DNA from: Trichostrongylus colubriformis
Lineage: Eukaryota; Nematoda; Chromadorea; Rhabditida; Trichostrongylidae
Assembly: GCA_963978905.1 (NCBI GenBank)
Contig: OZ022261.1
Location: forward strand, 30,811,686 to 30,875,685
Direction of reading: 5' to 3'
DNA length: 64,000 bases
The position numbers were made by a program, and so were the translations under genes. The notes under the pieces were generated by a model that had not been told where the DNA came from, made no database searches, and saw nothing but the letters and a program-made list of their open reading frames with translations. Every line of letters begins with the position of its first letter. Within the stretch, counting starts at the first letter, position 1. Of the stretch, positions 25,901 through 40,900 are shown piece after piece.

Positions 25901-28900
25901 CGGAGACGCGATACCGCAAAATCGCAAAGTCTGACTCGGTCTAAAAGAAGTGTGCTAGTAAGCTCTAATGATACCGTCGCCATTAAGTGATTAGTTGAGT
26001 CGTGCTGTTCATGGTGCTTCCTTCGTGGTGACGAGGCCGTCGCTTTTAGTGACTAACTACTGGACCTGGCAGCTCTGCAGGTCGACCTAAGGCCTCGGAC
26101 TGTTAGCTTTAATGTCTGAAACTTGAGGCTCTATTTTTTGTCGAAGAGAGTGATGACTTCCGTTTCGTTCTGGAACTCATCAATTCATGTCGATATGTTC
26201 AGTGTCGGCGGTCTGTTCAACTTTTTGTGTATTATATATTCAGTTAGCACTGTTAAGTAATTTGAAGGAAATTATCTGGCGGTCACAGTGCAAGGCGTTC
26301 CTGAACTATTCCCAAAGATCATTTGATGAGTTTAAACAGGTGAACTTAGTAATATGCACACGCTAGACTGCCTGTTCCACATGAAACCAGTGTGTGAGGT
26401 GTTTTCGTTAACTTTTTTATATGAGTTTTATTAGTTCTTGTTTTTGAAGATTGATAATTTTCTTTGTTTTGAAGTAACTGTTAAATTGGCGAGGTTCATA
26501 ATAGAACTTCCGGATCCTGTTCCATATTCGATTGCTTGCCGCGCTTCTTTCCCACACTCGCCTACTAACTGGTCCATGCACGCGATTTCCTTCACATACT
26601 TTTATTTGGGTTGCTGCGAAACTCTACAGATATATTGGGTGCTGAGGAATTTCAAGGATTTCTGTACTTTTTGTCACAAATTTATCATTGGCTAATGGCT
26701 GAGGTTAAGAGGTTGGATGGAATATTTCAAAAGGCGTGGAAGTAGTACAAAAAGAATGTTCTGTCTATCATATTATTTCTGCGCTCGCCACCACCATGAA
26801 GTTTGAGGGAAGTAGTACAGGGGGAGCCGAGGCGGCGTCGCGAAATGCCACAAGACAGCGCGAGCGCGCGTGCAAATCGCGACGACGCACAGGCTACTCC
26901 ACCACCTCGCCCACCTTGAAATTTTTTGGTAATTCACTGATTTCGCGTAAATGCTGGGAGCACTGCAAAAATTCTCTTCGCTAAGGAGATTTTTCTTGCA
27001 AAAGTTAACAAAATCTTGATAATTTATGCTCTACGTTTCATGGTTTGAGATGATACCAAGACCCACCGCCCCCTTCCACTATCCCCTACTTTTCACCATC
27101 TCTTCCTCCCTTTAATCTCTGTCTATTACGTGACCGAGGTAGAGATAGTAAAGATATTAAAGATTATATTTAAAATTCCCAATGTTTGCTTGATCCGGCT
27201 GATTTCATGGTAGCGTTGTCATGGAAGAATCGTTTCCGCATGTCACTCATCGCCTTCGTTGTCGTCGTCGATGATCATCGCGAAGGATGTGTTTGGTACT
27301 GTTGTGATGTCGAGTGTTGTCTATTTAGTTTCCATGTCAGTTGCAACGGACATTCGAGTGGTGTCCTTGACTCGGCGTACCTCATTTGATACGGACGAAG
27401 CGCCCGGTTGCTGTCCTGCCAAAATTCTAATCTCAAATTTGGTCGGCTTTGCCACGTAAGTTTTTCCATGAAATTTGTCACCACAATTTCATCATCGCGT
27501 GAACTAAGGCTAATGGTTTTGGCATGTGCGATTTGAATGTAATTGAGTTTATTAGCGACATGGCTTTCCTTCTCCTCCACATCATGCGTTACTTGTTTCC
27601 TTCTCCTCCACATCCTGCTTTACTTGTTTCCTTCTCCTCCACATCCTGCGTTACTTACTCGTTCTTCTTCCTTTTCAATTTCGTTCCGATTTCTGTTTGC
27701 CTCATTTTTACTGTTAAACAGGAACGGGAGATTAGAAGCGTTTTTCTTTTTTTCGTGTTCTGTTTAACTACCATGTGTTTGTTATACATTTTGCATGTTG
27801 GGAAGGGATAGGGGGGACAAGCACAAAATGCTTGATTTGATTAGTGAGTCGTTTCTCTCAGCCGTTTCTGTGAAGAGAGGCCCGAATCGCCTTTCTTTCC
27901 CACGTTTGTGTTTGATTATTGCTCAGTTCAATTTCACGGCTCTCTGGTTCCAGTGTTAGCTCATCGCGCTCCTTGTTCAGTCTCTATCGTGCTTATAAAC
28001 TAGTTTCTCAGATTTTTGTTGTGTTATTGAAGAGTATATCTTTGGAAATTTTTTATCAGTCCTTTTGATAGCTTTCTGAAGACTATTTTTCTATAAAAGC
28101 CACTTGTTTATTTGAAACGTATGGGAGTAATGGCGCTAATTCCCCCGAACTCACCATGTTTCCCAGTTGTTTAAGTAACTCAAACGCCGGAAATCGTAGA
28201 TTTCTTCAAAAAAAAAAATGCAGCGTTGAACGGGGCTTTTGAACGACATGTTGTCGGGTGCATGCCCCCAAGTGAGCATTGATCAATGCTGCTTTTGCTT
28301 TTTATTGTGATCAGTAAGAGTCATTGCCTCGAACTGAATGAAATGTACCTTGAGATGTACCTCAACCTGGCTGGCACACGACTCTCAGCAGCGCTAAATT
28401 ACTGAATAAACTAGTAGTCGTAAAAGTAGTCAACTTTCGTAAATTATTAGTAGAAGCCAATACAGCTAGGAGTTGTCTAGTAAAAAACATGTATGATGTG
28501 TAAGCAGTAGATTGCAATGATTAAATCTTCTCTGAATCTCTCCTCTCACTCATACAGTTGGCTATATTTCGGCGACCCATCAAGGTCGTTGCGCTAAGGT
28601 GTGTTAGCGGCTAACGATCAACAATAATTATAGGTCTGATGGCAGAAGGGGTCGATGTCATTCTGGCGAAGCAGAATGATTAATGTAATGTTTGTGTAGT
28701 GTTTGATCTCGGACTTCTGTTGTTGTTGGTTTTTTAGTCATTTAATTGTAATAGTTCGAAGCACATGTTGTTGATGTGACTCTTTTGAGCGTTGTCGGTT
28801 TTCTTTCATGAATTTTCTTTCTTGGCGCACGCATCTGGAGACATAGGAAGACATGGTTTTTGTATATGAAGTGGCAGGTTTCAAGAATGTGATGTGTGCC

Positions 28901-31900
28901 GAAATCTCGAACTGAAAGGCGCGCCCAGAATTTTTATCATGGCCTCATTTGGGTCCCTACCGGCCCTGCGGCTTGTGTAGACCGAATAGCTGTGCAGGGC
29001 GGAGCAACATTCACGCTGGCTGGCTTAGCTACTCCTTTATGCTGAGGAGTATGGTCCTATTCTCTGGTTTTTGTCCATTTCGTTCCGTTACTTCATTGCT
29101 GTTGCACTACTTAGCACCCTTGCTTTCATATTTCGAAAACGAGCAAGATTACTTTCATCGGTATTTTTTTAACGGTTCTCCGTGTTTCGTTATATCCTTG
29201 GTACCGACAATACCCGCCGTTAGTTTTCAAAAAAAATTGCGTTCTCACATGCTCAAAGTGCCAGTGGGCACTTATTCGCGAGCGACGCGCGCTATAATAA
29301 TAACCAGAAGGCAAGGGTGCCCTAAACATAGCTCAACAGTTTAAAAGGTATTGAACGATGTGAAACTTGCAAAATTTATCCTAAAAGACTCGAAAAGATT
29401 CACAAAATTGATTGCATAAAAACTGCAAAATTTCCTCTTGCAGTTAATTTTCAATTTCAAAATTTTTTGCACTTAATTCAGTGAAACTCTTTTCGAGTCT
29501 TTTAGAATAAATTTAGCAAGTCTCACATTGTTCAATACATATTTGGATCAACGTGAGACTTCGGGACAAGACAGTGCTCAAGTTTAAAAGGTGTTACCTA
29601 CGCAAAACTGAATAAAAATTAGGTTTCATTCTTTAAAGATGATATTGATCTTTTTGGTATCAGTTTCCAAGTGCTGTGGTGGTCATCATTTGTGATTGGT
29701 TCGAAACATGTTTTTAGGTTCCAACGATCATACCTATTTGAAGGAGATTTTAATTGTTTTGAACAACTGTATAATAATTGGTTTATGTACGAAGCTCATG
29801 TATCACGACCATAAGTAAATTGACATTCTTTTTCAAATATTTTGCCGTTCTTCCGTGTCTGACCGCTCGATCTCGTAGCTATTAGTCACCCTGCCGATCT
29901 CCTACACTGGTATTGTCGGCCTTCCACAATGATGCCACTGAATTAACAAAACGATATAGACAATATGGTAGTTTTATAAAAGTGTATAGGTCTCCATCGC
30001 CAGTACTCAATTTTCTCATTTGCGAAACTAGACAGATAACAAAGGGATTGAAATTACTGACAGCTACACAGAGTAGATATATTTACTGGAAATCATTCTC
30101 CATCTTACGAATTTCAAAACTATCGGTAAAAAACAAGGGTGCTCCCAGATCTAAGAATCCAATATTATAAGTAATTTCCGTCAGTAAATAGATCTAATAT
30201 TTTCAGTAACTCATGAAAGTACTCACAACTACAGTATGATCTGAAGCTCGGAACAATAAAAAGAAAAAGTTGAGTGCTGGCATTGAAGACCTATGCACTT
30301 CTCATAAGACTACCATGTTCTCTATATCGAGTGGTTAATTCGTGGCATATCACTGTGCAAGGCCGACAATACCTCTAGGAGATCCCGGAGAGGTGACTTT
30401 ACGAGTTCGAGGGGTCAAACAGCGTAGGACGGCAAAATGTTTGAAAAGGAGTGATAATTTCACTTATGGTCATGATGTATGATTTCCATTCATGGATCAC
30501 TTATTATACAGTTGTTCGAAACAATTAGGATTATCTTGAAATAAGCAAGATCGTTGAAACCAAAAAAAGTGTTTTCAACCAATCACAAAGTACCGTAGCA
30601 GTTAGGTGAACTGATACCAAAAAGATCAATATTACCCTTGCAGAATAAAAACCTAATTTTTATTTAGTTTTGAATTGGATATCTATGAGTTGTTGAGCTA
30701 GCTGAGTGCAGTTCTGCCTCCTGGTTATAATTATAGTTGCTAGTGAGTGCCGACCGGCACTTTGTGCATGCGAGAACGTATAATACTAGTTTTGAAATTT
30801 GAAAAGCAGTGTAGAGCTTGATGAGGTGAATTGAAAAATATCAGAAGACAAACCGAGTTAGAGTAAGAAGAACGGAATGAACGCGGATCCGCATTTTTTC
30901 AAAAACTCACGGCGAGTATTGTAGTGTATGTAACCCCAAAGGGGCACCCTGCATGCCATAACGTCGGCGTAGCTCATCTGTAATTTCGTTGTGATTTCCT
31001 TCTACGATGTTTGTCTTATTGTCAGAGTAGCAATCAGGCCCCTATTGGTAATAGGTGCTGAAACGTTGCGGAGCAGTGAACGTGCCAGAAATGTTATAGT
31101 AATTGGGCCTTTATTTTGGGGAGTCGGAGCTAGTTAGCATTCATAAGGTCTGAGCCCGACATAACAAAGTTCTGAATGGCGATCTAAACTGGTCGAAAAT
31201 GTCGGATTCGCCTCTGATCGCTCCGCTGTAGTCGTAACTTTTGTTATGGTGAGAATTAAAAGCGTTAAGACCAGATTGAGGTCATCGCTAACATAACCTT
31301 GGAAGTGTTCTGGATCATTTGAGGCAAAAATGCAGTAAGGTGACCACAGTTCGTAAGTGAGTAAGATAAGGCAAGCGGCAATAAGCTGGTAGGGTAAGCT
31401 TATTAGCTTGACCTTTTACTGCACGTGTTGAAAAGCATTGCGGTTATTTGTTCCTTCGTGGTCTTTCGATCCACCGTGTTTCGGTCATGGTTCATCTTGC
31501 GCTTGTAATAAATGTAGCATGGATCGGCACACGCTCCCACACACGCTCACATAGTTGCTGCCTGTTTCATGAAAGGGACAGAGCCTGTTTTATACGGCCA
31601 TTCAATGCACATGAATGGCTGAACGATTCGTGTCGTCATGTAGAGAGGGTTGGGTGTTTCAGTACTCCACTACTATTTGGTAGTGCTTTCAGTATTTCTT
31701 CTAATGCTGTTGTAGTACGGATATCAAGAAGTGCTATCTCCTTTTAGGTGTCATTCTCTTGACTTTATTTCATTGTGTATCAATGGAAGTGATTGTAAGC
31801 GTTACTGGGGGTTTTTTCTTTAGGTAATGAGCTGTAGTTAATTAGCTGTAGCTAAGGAATCAAGACGTTTTTCCTGAGGTTGCCTAAAGCCAACACAATG

Positions 31901-34900
31901 ATAGGAATTGATTCTTCTTTACAAATATGCTGCATATTTGAATTCGTATAGCTTATGACTCAAATTTCATATCTGGAAGTGGATCATCTGTAAAATTTAG
32001 CTGATTAAGTCAAAAGGTAAAGTTTAATGAAAATTTGCATTATGCGATAGTGCGATGAGGTCCCGAGGGAACTACTGCTTTCTCTCTTTAACACAAATGC
32101 GAGAGCACTTTGTATCTTCTGGAAGTACTTTTTGTGGGCCTTTTTGAAGTTGTTGGGCGTATTAATTTTGTAAATATTTTCAAATTATGTGAAATGTTAT
32201 GGTAAATGGAAATCGCTCCAAATCCATTCTACATAGTACCTGGCAGGAGTGGTATCCGCTGCGCGTCTTGAGTAGTTCAGTCAACGTTGAGTGATTAGTC
32301 ATTCTTTTCTTTTCTCCTTTTTCCTTCTCTTTTTTTTCTTTGCTTCAAAATTTCATTTTAAATTCCTTGATCCTTTTTATAAGAGTTGTTGCATGGACCG
32401 CCGCTCATGTTCCCATGCTCTGAAATTCTCTTCAGTGTGCTGGTTCACTGGTGTATTTGATGGATAAGGCTATAAATTTCCCTCCTCGATGTGGCATACA
32501 TAAAGTGGGTGGTGTTGGAATGAGACGCTGAGTTGCCGCGAGGAGAGAGAAGGGAGCAGAGAGGAACGATTTTTTCAATGTCGCTTGTTATCCTGAGGCT
32601 GATGGAACTATTACGGTAAGGCCACGACAAGCGTGAGAAAAGCGGCGGGCATAGGAGAAAGTTTGAAGAGGTTTCGATAGGCGTTGTGAAGAATCGGTCG
32701 ACCATTCAAATGTTCGTCCGTTTTAGTGTGTGCATCATTGTATGCGCCGCGTAAGCGTTCTGCATTAAAACGCAACGAAGCAAATATTGAAACGGATTGT
32801 TGCCGATGCCGCCGAATACATTCGCGGGGGGGCGCGCGCGGACACTCGACGATTTCATGCGAATTATTCGAAAAGCAATTCGCATTGTCGTCGTTATCGC
32901 GATGTTGCACCAACGCTGATAACATCGGCAATTGTGAAACATTTGAATGTTATCGTGTGTTTGCGAAACAACCATTAATTTGCGAAACATAGATGTTGTT
33001 TATTTCACGATCTTCTTTTCCTATCATTTCATATATGTATGACAGAAAAACTCTTTTCTTCTGTTTTCACTTACTGTGCCGCTATACTCGTAGAAAAAGC
33101 AGGGAACGGAAGGTGAAAGGTGTGGATTAATTTGGGATGCGCCACGCACTTGACTTCCACCCAAGATCGTAAAGATGTGGAATGGTTTTTTCGGCTTACA
33201 CAGTGAATGGAAAAAGGGTTATTGGTGCTTATGTAGTGCTTCTAATCATAAATCGATCTCGTAGCTCGTGTTATTTTGGGTTGCGTAGGCTAAATATGGT
33301 ACTCATCATGCCAGTGTTGCTTCAAACTCAAATTCTGCTTTTGCTTTTGTGATATGGAGAGATTTATTTATTTCGTTTTTTATTGACAGGTTCAAAAGTG
33401 TTATTCAAAAAGTTGAGGTGACGGATAAACCCCAAATAATCGAAATTATCTTTTTTGTGATTCTGCCAATATATTCCTTGAGAAGATCTTATATGATTGA
33501 TTTATTGTACCGTCTTGGTATATGAATTTCATAAAATAATCGGGGCTGTCCTTGGATAATTCAAACATGCTGCCTTGTTTTCTACTCTTTCCTGTAATTT
33601 ACAGAGTAAAACTTAGTTTCTAAGGTTTTGAAAGGATGGTTTCTCATGGTCTGCAATTACTGATTAATACAGTGGTATTGACTAGTATCTTGTTTTCCAT
33701 AACTGTGTTTTCCGTTTGCCTAGCATAATGATTGAGAAGTCAGGCGGTGTTGTGAATAGGTGACAACAAAAGTGTGTGCTGTATACATACGTTGTGTGTG
33801 GAATGTGAGAAAAATGAGTCATTTAATATGCAGCAGTGTGAAGCATTTGAAGTTTACGGTTATGTGGTTGATAGTGGGTTTTCCGTTGGGCTGCTAAACC
33901 GTCTGGTTACACCTCACATGTCACCACGGCGATCGTCATATCCGCCTCCGCCTACACCTGGCGGCCTGGCAAAAGCCCATTGCTGTCAATCAGACTGGCA
34001 TGCTGCATGGATCAAACGGAATCTTGTTCTGTATTGCTTTCACTTTCTATTACTCAGTATTCCTATGGTACTGGTGAAGTATATACCTGAAGTTCTCCTT
34101 TGTGTAGGTGGATGTTTTGTATGGGCATCAGTTTGATTTACTTAACTTACTTTAAAGGATTTCACTTCCACGGACTACTTTATTGATATCTTTAACTTCC
34201 ATTTTATTCCTTTTTGGTTGAATAAGCACTCATTTCATCGAAAATCCTGCGTGCTTCCGAAACTTATTGAAATTTCTGGATAGATACTTGTGGAACTTGG
34301 AGCAATGCGTAAAATGCAATCCCGCCACTCATTTCAAGAGCTCTTATTTTTTTATTTGATTTACTTTTTTCCGGCTTTTTTTGCAGTAGCCGTATTATTT
34401 TTCTGATGATACGTTTACAATATAGTAAGTGCCATCGTTCTCTTGATAATTTTTTATTTCTTATATTTCTAATTATTTTGTGAATTTTTTATTATTATAT
34501 TTATGTAAATCTTTTAAATATGTGAAATAAGCATCAATATCAAGGTAGAAATTCCAATCTGCTTCCCTTATGTAACCCACATTCCATCGGGAACTTTTCA
34601 GGATTGAATCTTTCTTTTTATAGCACTCGTTGATTTAGTAGATAAACCGGTGAGAAATAGCATTCTCGTTTGTCCTTTTTTGATTCGCTCTGTTTTAGAT
34701 CGATTATGCGTTTTACGGTGGTGACATCCTACTGCAGTAGTATTTTACTGGTACATAGTGAAGAAGGTAGTGCTTGAGTCTAAGATTTCTATAGCTGACC
34801 TCCTCGCGGCAGGCTCTCTCTCTCTTTCTTTGCCTACTTGATCCAGGGGTGTGGGGTGCGGGGAGACAAGTCAAACGATGTTTCATCAGCGCTACCCGAT

Positions 34901-37900
34901 CGATGCTGAATTTTTTGTCGATACCCGCTATCGTCTTTTGTTGAGGATGGCGGAATTTTCTCGATGGTGTTTCGCGCGAGTGATGCTTCCATGGGAATGT
35001 TTCCTCTGAACAGTACGATAGCGATTTTAAAAAACTCAAAGTTTTTTTCATACTCTTTCTTCTTCGGAATACACTTTCTTCTTCTGTCTTCTGATTTTAT
35101 TTTCTTCACTTCTACGTACATTTTCGTGAATACAAATAGAAGTGAACCAGTTTGTGTAGTGTGAGAGTCGTTGATAAAAGTTGAAATAGAAATTGCCAGA
35201 AATTTGAAGCCCGTGAAACTGGATCTGCTGCAGAAATAGCTGGGAACGCGAGGTTTTCAAGGTGACGTTGTCATAAGTACTCCGCGTCTGCATTAAACGA
35301 TTACGTGGTGGAACTGGCATTCGAAGTATCTTTTGAAGCTGCTGCACCGCATTGGAACGATAAGCCTAAGAAGTCCATTCCAAGAGCAGAACTCCCTCTC
35401 AGGGTCTTGCAGTGGTGATTTCCTCATCCCCACAAGCTTTGAGCAGTTTCGAAGAAAGAGATGGTTCAAAAAACTCAGGAAGATCGAAGTTGTTGAAGGA
35501 TCCGTGCAAGTAGCCCAAAACTCCTACTAACTCACATAGCTCTAGTTGCTTGAATGAAATTGATTTACGTGGCTTGTCCACATATTTAATATGACATGAT
35601 TACCTTCGCATTCCCATTTAACGACTGAGCGTTGCCCGATGAGAAACACAAGGTTATTCAACCGGGGGGAGGCCGAGGGGAGCAGGTGGAAAGGATTGGT
35701 GACAGCTCACTGTCGACCTGACATGTATTGTGTTGATGTTTGTACTGCGAGGGTTGGTTCGGGCGGGTGTAGACAAAGAAGGAGGATAGAGAGGGGGATC
35801 GCCTTGGCGCACAGACACCACTCACCTATCTCGCGCTCGCACTCACCTCGCACCTCGAACTCTTCAGCCGGGTCTTGTGCACGTTTCTTTGTAGTTTTGG
35901 CACCACGCACACGCAGACAGGCACACAGATGCAGATGCAGTGAAACACCTGCCACAGTTGGGATTCTCAGCACAAAGTGGACCTTGAGTGTCGTAACCTG
36001 TGCGGCTTGGGTACAAGGGCGCTGGCACTATTTGGGACCGGGGTGATTTCGAGGCGACCTTTGTGTTGAGTGATACATAAAGGTGCGCCATCGTGTGGTC
36101 GTGCTGTGATTGTCCCATTCATATCCGCCATATTGTAGGTTCAATCTTATATTACTGATCTGATGTCGTGTTACCATGAGTCGTCGCGGTAAAAGGTTTC
36201 ATATTACATCTTGTTAGCCGCCCCCATACCCCCAGCGAACCCGTATTTCGAAAGGATCATTTACATTATGGGTTCATATGTCAACATGATAATCCGAGGG
36301 TAGCGTCAGTAGGAATATTCTGGTGATGCCATACGGTAGCCAGCGCCGTATACATATGGTGTCCATAACAACCTAGTAATTGTTTGATTGCTCCATACAT
36401 TACTTTACTCACTGTACGTGATGGCTTTTCTGGCGTAGATTGGTGTTCGACAGTGTATGACATTGCTCATAATGTCTTGTGATAGCTGAGACATTTTAAG
36501 ACTTGAGTTGATCAGATCTTAGGGTCCGATGTCGGTATGTCTATCCCAGAAAGAGTTGCTTAGAACCCATCCTCTCATCTGGTGCCTCCTCTTCGTATAG
36601 AATCTCCGACTCCTTCAGTTTTCTCATTATTCCATCAATAATGAAGAACTAACTGGTCATTCTGTCGAATTTGAGTTCTCCTAATTTCATTCACTAGATA
36701 TCATTGGCTGTCATTCCATTAACTACTTGTCATTATTCAGCTCAAGAATGTGGCTTCAATGGCGATTATATGTTTAAAAAATGCCGGTCAATTCTATTTA
36801 CTCTGGCAATAGTTATAACTTACCTGCCCTGAGATAGCACATGGCCTTCGATCTTGATTTTACATTTCTTTACTCAGGATATTTTGGGGGAGGGAATATT
36901 TCGTAGTGAACGATATTAGGGAGGGGGCATTGGGTGTTCTTCAGAAAAAAAAAAGAGTAGTATCAAGTTCAATAGTACAAGCTGAAGAACCGTGTTTAGG
37001 ATATCAAGTGGGAGGGGTGCATAAAGGATCAAGAGAAGCGGTATCAAAAATTGAAAAGGGTCTTCTTATATTTACAGTTCCCTATGTTTACCTTGAGTTA
37101 TAGAGCTGATATTCTGAGATAAGCGGTATTTTATGTTTATTATTACCCCTGAAAACCTTTGTATTTGTATCATGCGTGTGTCGGTAGTCATGTAGAGCGG
37201 AAGCAGTGACGCGTGTCAAGAGACTAGTTCCACTGGATTCCATCCCTAATTGCACCCATGTTCTTGCATTCTTTCACCCCCCACCCCATTCCCTCTCCGC
37301 CTTCTTCATTGCTTAATCAGTTCTTCATGAAGTTCATTATCCTGTTGTAAAATGTTTTTTTAGCTATTTCAATAGTACTGGCTAGGAGGTGCAATACATC
37401 TTTAGGAAAGTTTTCCCCAGGTTCAAGTTAGGGGTTAACTCATTGGTCATGTCAGCTCCCACCCCGGTTCTAGACCATACTCATGTGATTTTTGCTGCTA
37501 CAGCTCTTCCGGGTGAAAAGTTTTGTTTACAGATTTTTATTTACAAAATACCTTGGTTGGTGAAGCACTATCCAATGCGGTTATGCGGTCATTTCACTTA
37601 GCAATATTCATATTCGCTTTTTATGAAAACTTGTGGATTTCAAAGAAATGAACTCCGAAAGTTACCGAAAATACCATGAAAGCTGATGTAGTGCGCGCAT
37701 TTCTATCTCATGGTGTGAGGATTAAATCTCGCACAACGCCCATCTCGGCCAACCGACCCTTCCAACCGTTCGAGGTCGATAGGTTAGTAGAGACTAGTCT
37801 GGGAATATAAAAGCACTGACTTGTACATCGGCTGGCCCTCTCATGTCGTTGAAAAGGGCAGATCGCATTCTCCTGCCACCATGATTCTGAAAGGAGCTAG

Positions 37901-40900
37901 AATGCATGGCGCATGCCGACAATGGATTGAACTCAAAAAACTATCCTTTCACATGAACCATACAAAGGTGTTCTGTTGGAGAGAACTTCGACATTTCCGG
38001 TCTACTTGACCTTGGTAGCGAATTTTCGCGTTCTACTTGACATCATGTTGGGTCATCGCAGCTATGTGTAGTGCTGTGACGAGAGTGTAGACGGGTGAAA
38101 GTGGAGCTCACTCATGGAAAAGTGGTAAAATCTAGCAATTTGATTTCCAACCCTCCTAAAGTCTGATTGGCCGGCTACGCCTGCCAATCCACGTGGGGCG
38201 TCTTCGCCGCCCCCGCAGGATGGCTCTGCGGCTTTCTATCATTGTATCGAGTAGCTTTCGCATGCGCGCTGCGCGCACATTGCAGCAGGAATACGCCCTG
38301 ATATGGATAATATGGGGCTTGTATATATTGGAAAAACTAAAAAGTTTTTTCGTATTTTCAAATACCGCTTTTTCCCTTCGAACTGCTTTCCAGCAATCTC
38401 TTCTGTACATACACATGTAGTACAAGTCCACACGCATTTATAGGTATTATTGTTTTCCATCTCCCGGATAACCCTTTTCGGCAAGATAAAAACATCAAAA
38501 GTCACCTCATTTTCAATGCAAAAATTATAAAAAATTTTTTCTTTGAATGGCGTTAGACAGGGAATGAAAAGGTGATAATCGATGGAGCAAGATTAGGGCT
38601 ATAAGGTGGATGGGGCAAATTTTTATCCAAGCTCGAGAATTTTTTGGCGAGTCATTTTTTCACTAGTGGTAAAAATTTTTCAAAATTTTTTCTCTTAAAA
38701 AACTCTCGAGCTTGGATGAAAATTACTGCCTTATAGCCCTGATCTTGCCCCATAGGATTATCACCTTTCCTGTCCCTGTTAACGCCATTCAAAGAAAAAA
38801 AATGGAATTGAAAATGAGGTGACTTTTGATGTTTTTATCTTGCCGAAAAGGGTTATCCGGGAGATGAAAGACAACAATACCTATAGATGCGTGTGGACTT
38901 GTGCTACATATATATGTACAGAAGAAATTTTGTGGAAAGCAGTTTTGAGGGAAAAAGCGGTATTTAAAAATACGAAAAGACTTTTTAGACTACCTAATAT
39001 ATTATAGGTGATTTCAGTATGTGGAAGTTATAGTTGGTTCCTATGGGCCGTTTCTTGGTCAAGGTCGAGAAATGGCGTATGTCAAAGTACCGACCGTTGT
39101 AATTGGTGTGCGACTATTGGACTGTCATAATACCCACAGTTGGTCGAGGTATCATGTGCGAGTTTGTTCTAGTGAACCAACTATGTTCAGAATCCATTTC
39201 TGTCGTATGGAGGGAATATCGATCGAGTGAGAAATGGTGGGAAAATTGTTATAGGCTTCACAAGGTATTTTGGATGTCTCACTCAGTATTCCCATCCGTT
39301 TTTTCATGTTCCCAGCAGTCTTCAACATCGCACAACCGTATTTCTCCACTAGTGTGATTTTCTGCTTCATTCTTTCGTTGAATCTGCGACATCTACACCC
39401 ATGAAGATTCTTATGCCCATCTTCAAGCCATGTGTACACTACGAAAAAGGGTTTTGCGGAATGCTGTCGAGAATTATCAATCAAAGTGCCTGCGCCATTG
39501 CTGCCACCACGCCCACCAGGAAGCGGTGGCGATGCCGCTTAGTGTAAACTCTCCGTCCTCGCCTGTGTTTTGCCAATCAATTGAGCGATACTTCTAGTTA
39601 TTTTCCTTAGATTATCCACGTCATTTTTTTGCTCATTGTAACTTTCGTTTATCGGGTTTTTCATACATTGTAGTGATATGTGGTACTGTACCTATTTCAC
39701 CCCATTTACTGTAGCATCAAACTCTACCAATATCATCGAATGTCTCTCATTCTACCGGGTCACTTACTTGGTGCTTAACATGTTGAAAGAGTAGAACCAA
39801 CCAGTTCTCCGCAAGTGATTATTTAGGCCAAGTACGGTTTTATATTCCTCTACGATCTGCAGTAAAAGTAATATGCGCGGCGCATTTCGTATCGATTGGT
39901 TCGCAGAAGATCTTCGCTCTTTCGTTTTCTGCTCACAGTTCTTTCTGTATTCCAACTTTACAAAAGTAGAACTGATTTCTGCTGCGAACTGCTTGCAAGT
40001 CTCAAGTACAGTCCGAATTCCGGTTTAGTAGTAGTTACTCGAAGTACTGGTGGCTGTATTACCTGAGTAGCCCTAGTTGGTCTTACTCATTGGCGAACAC
40101 TTGACGCAGCGCTACATGATGTTGTGGCTATTCTTGTTCTCTCGCCAGTCCACTGAGTGTCTCAGCAGTCGGGGAGGGGGGGGGGGGGGGTGCGTTCCGG
40201 TTTTCGTCTTGGCGATGTGTTATCGACATTCTGACGTGCTTTTGTATTTTATCACAACACGAAAAGCGGACACTTAGACACAAAGGCAGCGCAATCGATG
40301 TAGCAATAGTCATTTTGAACCTGACTGAACTGCGTCAGCCCCACCGCCATCGTTAACGTGCCGCCATGACCCGGCCGTTCGTCATGAAACGCAACGATGA
40401 CGTTTCACCTGTTTCCTTCTCGTTATTCCTGCCCCCCCCCCCCCCTACAACCTCTCTTTTATTCATTGGCGTTCCCTTATGTGCATAACTTTTTGTGGAT
40501 ATCAAATAAGCAGGGGTATTACTGGAATAAGCCTGTTTCTCGTTAAGATGTTTTGGAGTTTTTGAAAGTCGAAGACGAATTACTCTCTGAGTAGTGGCGT
40601 AAGTTGTGGTACGAGGAATGACCTAAAGTAGAGGTTCTTGGAAACATAGTATTCGGTGGGGTATCCCCGATCGATGTGAGTCGTTACGAACTTTTTGCGT
40701 TCTTCGTTTCAATTGATGGAATCAGCTATGCTTCTTCATTCGGAGTGTGTCACATCCATTTAGATTATATTTTGTCAAATGGTTGTGATACGTTTAAAAT
40801 GCATTTAGTATTTTTGATATGTATATATTTGAACCTGGAAGATTTGCTAACGGTTATTGCCTAGTAAGCATATTTCTAAAATTCCTTGAATGGCTTTTTG

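Larger units (their letters stand above)
16977..27270. other. First part of the long MOB2 intron
   Basis: Apart from the open stretch at 18748-19110 and dispersed repeats at 20035 and 23233, the sequence is AT-rich without recognisable exons or RNA genes. A 23-base stretch between TTCTCATAG and GG|GTAAGT (17283-17305) could be a micro-exon, but nothing supports it. Confidence 0.4.

Noticed and set aside
32611..32992. Several overlapping open frames on both strands
   Set aside because: The mutual overlap and lack of splice logic suggest composition effects; only the two short ATG-to-donor stretches were kept as weak candidates.
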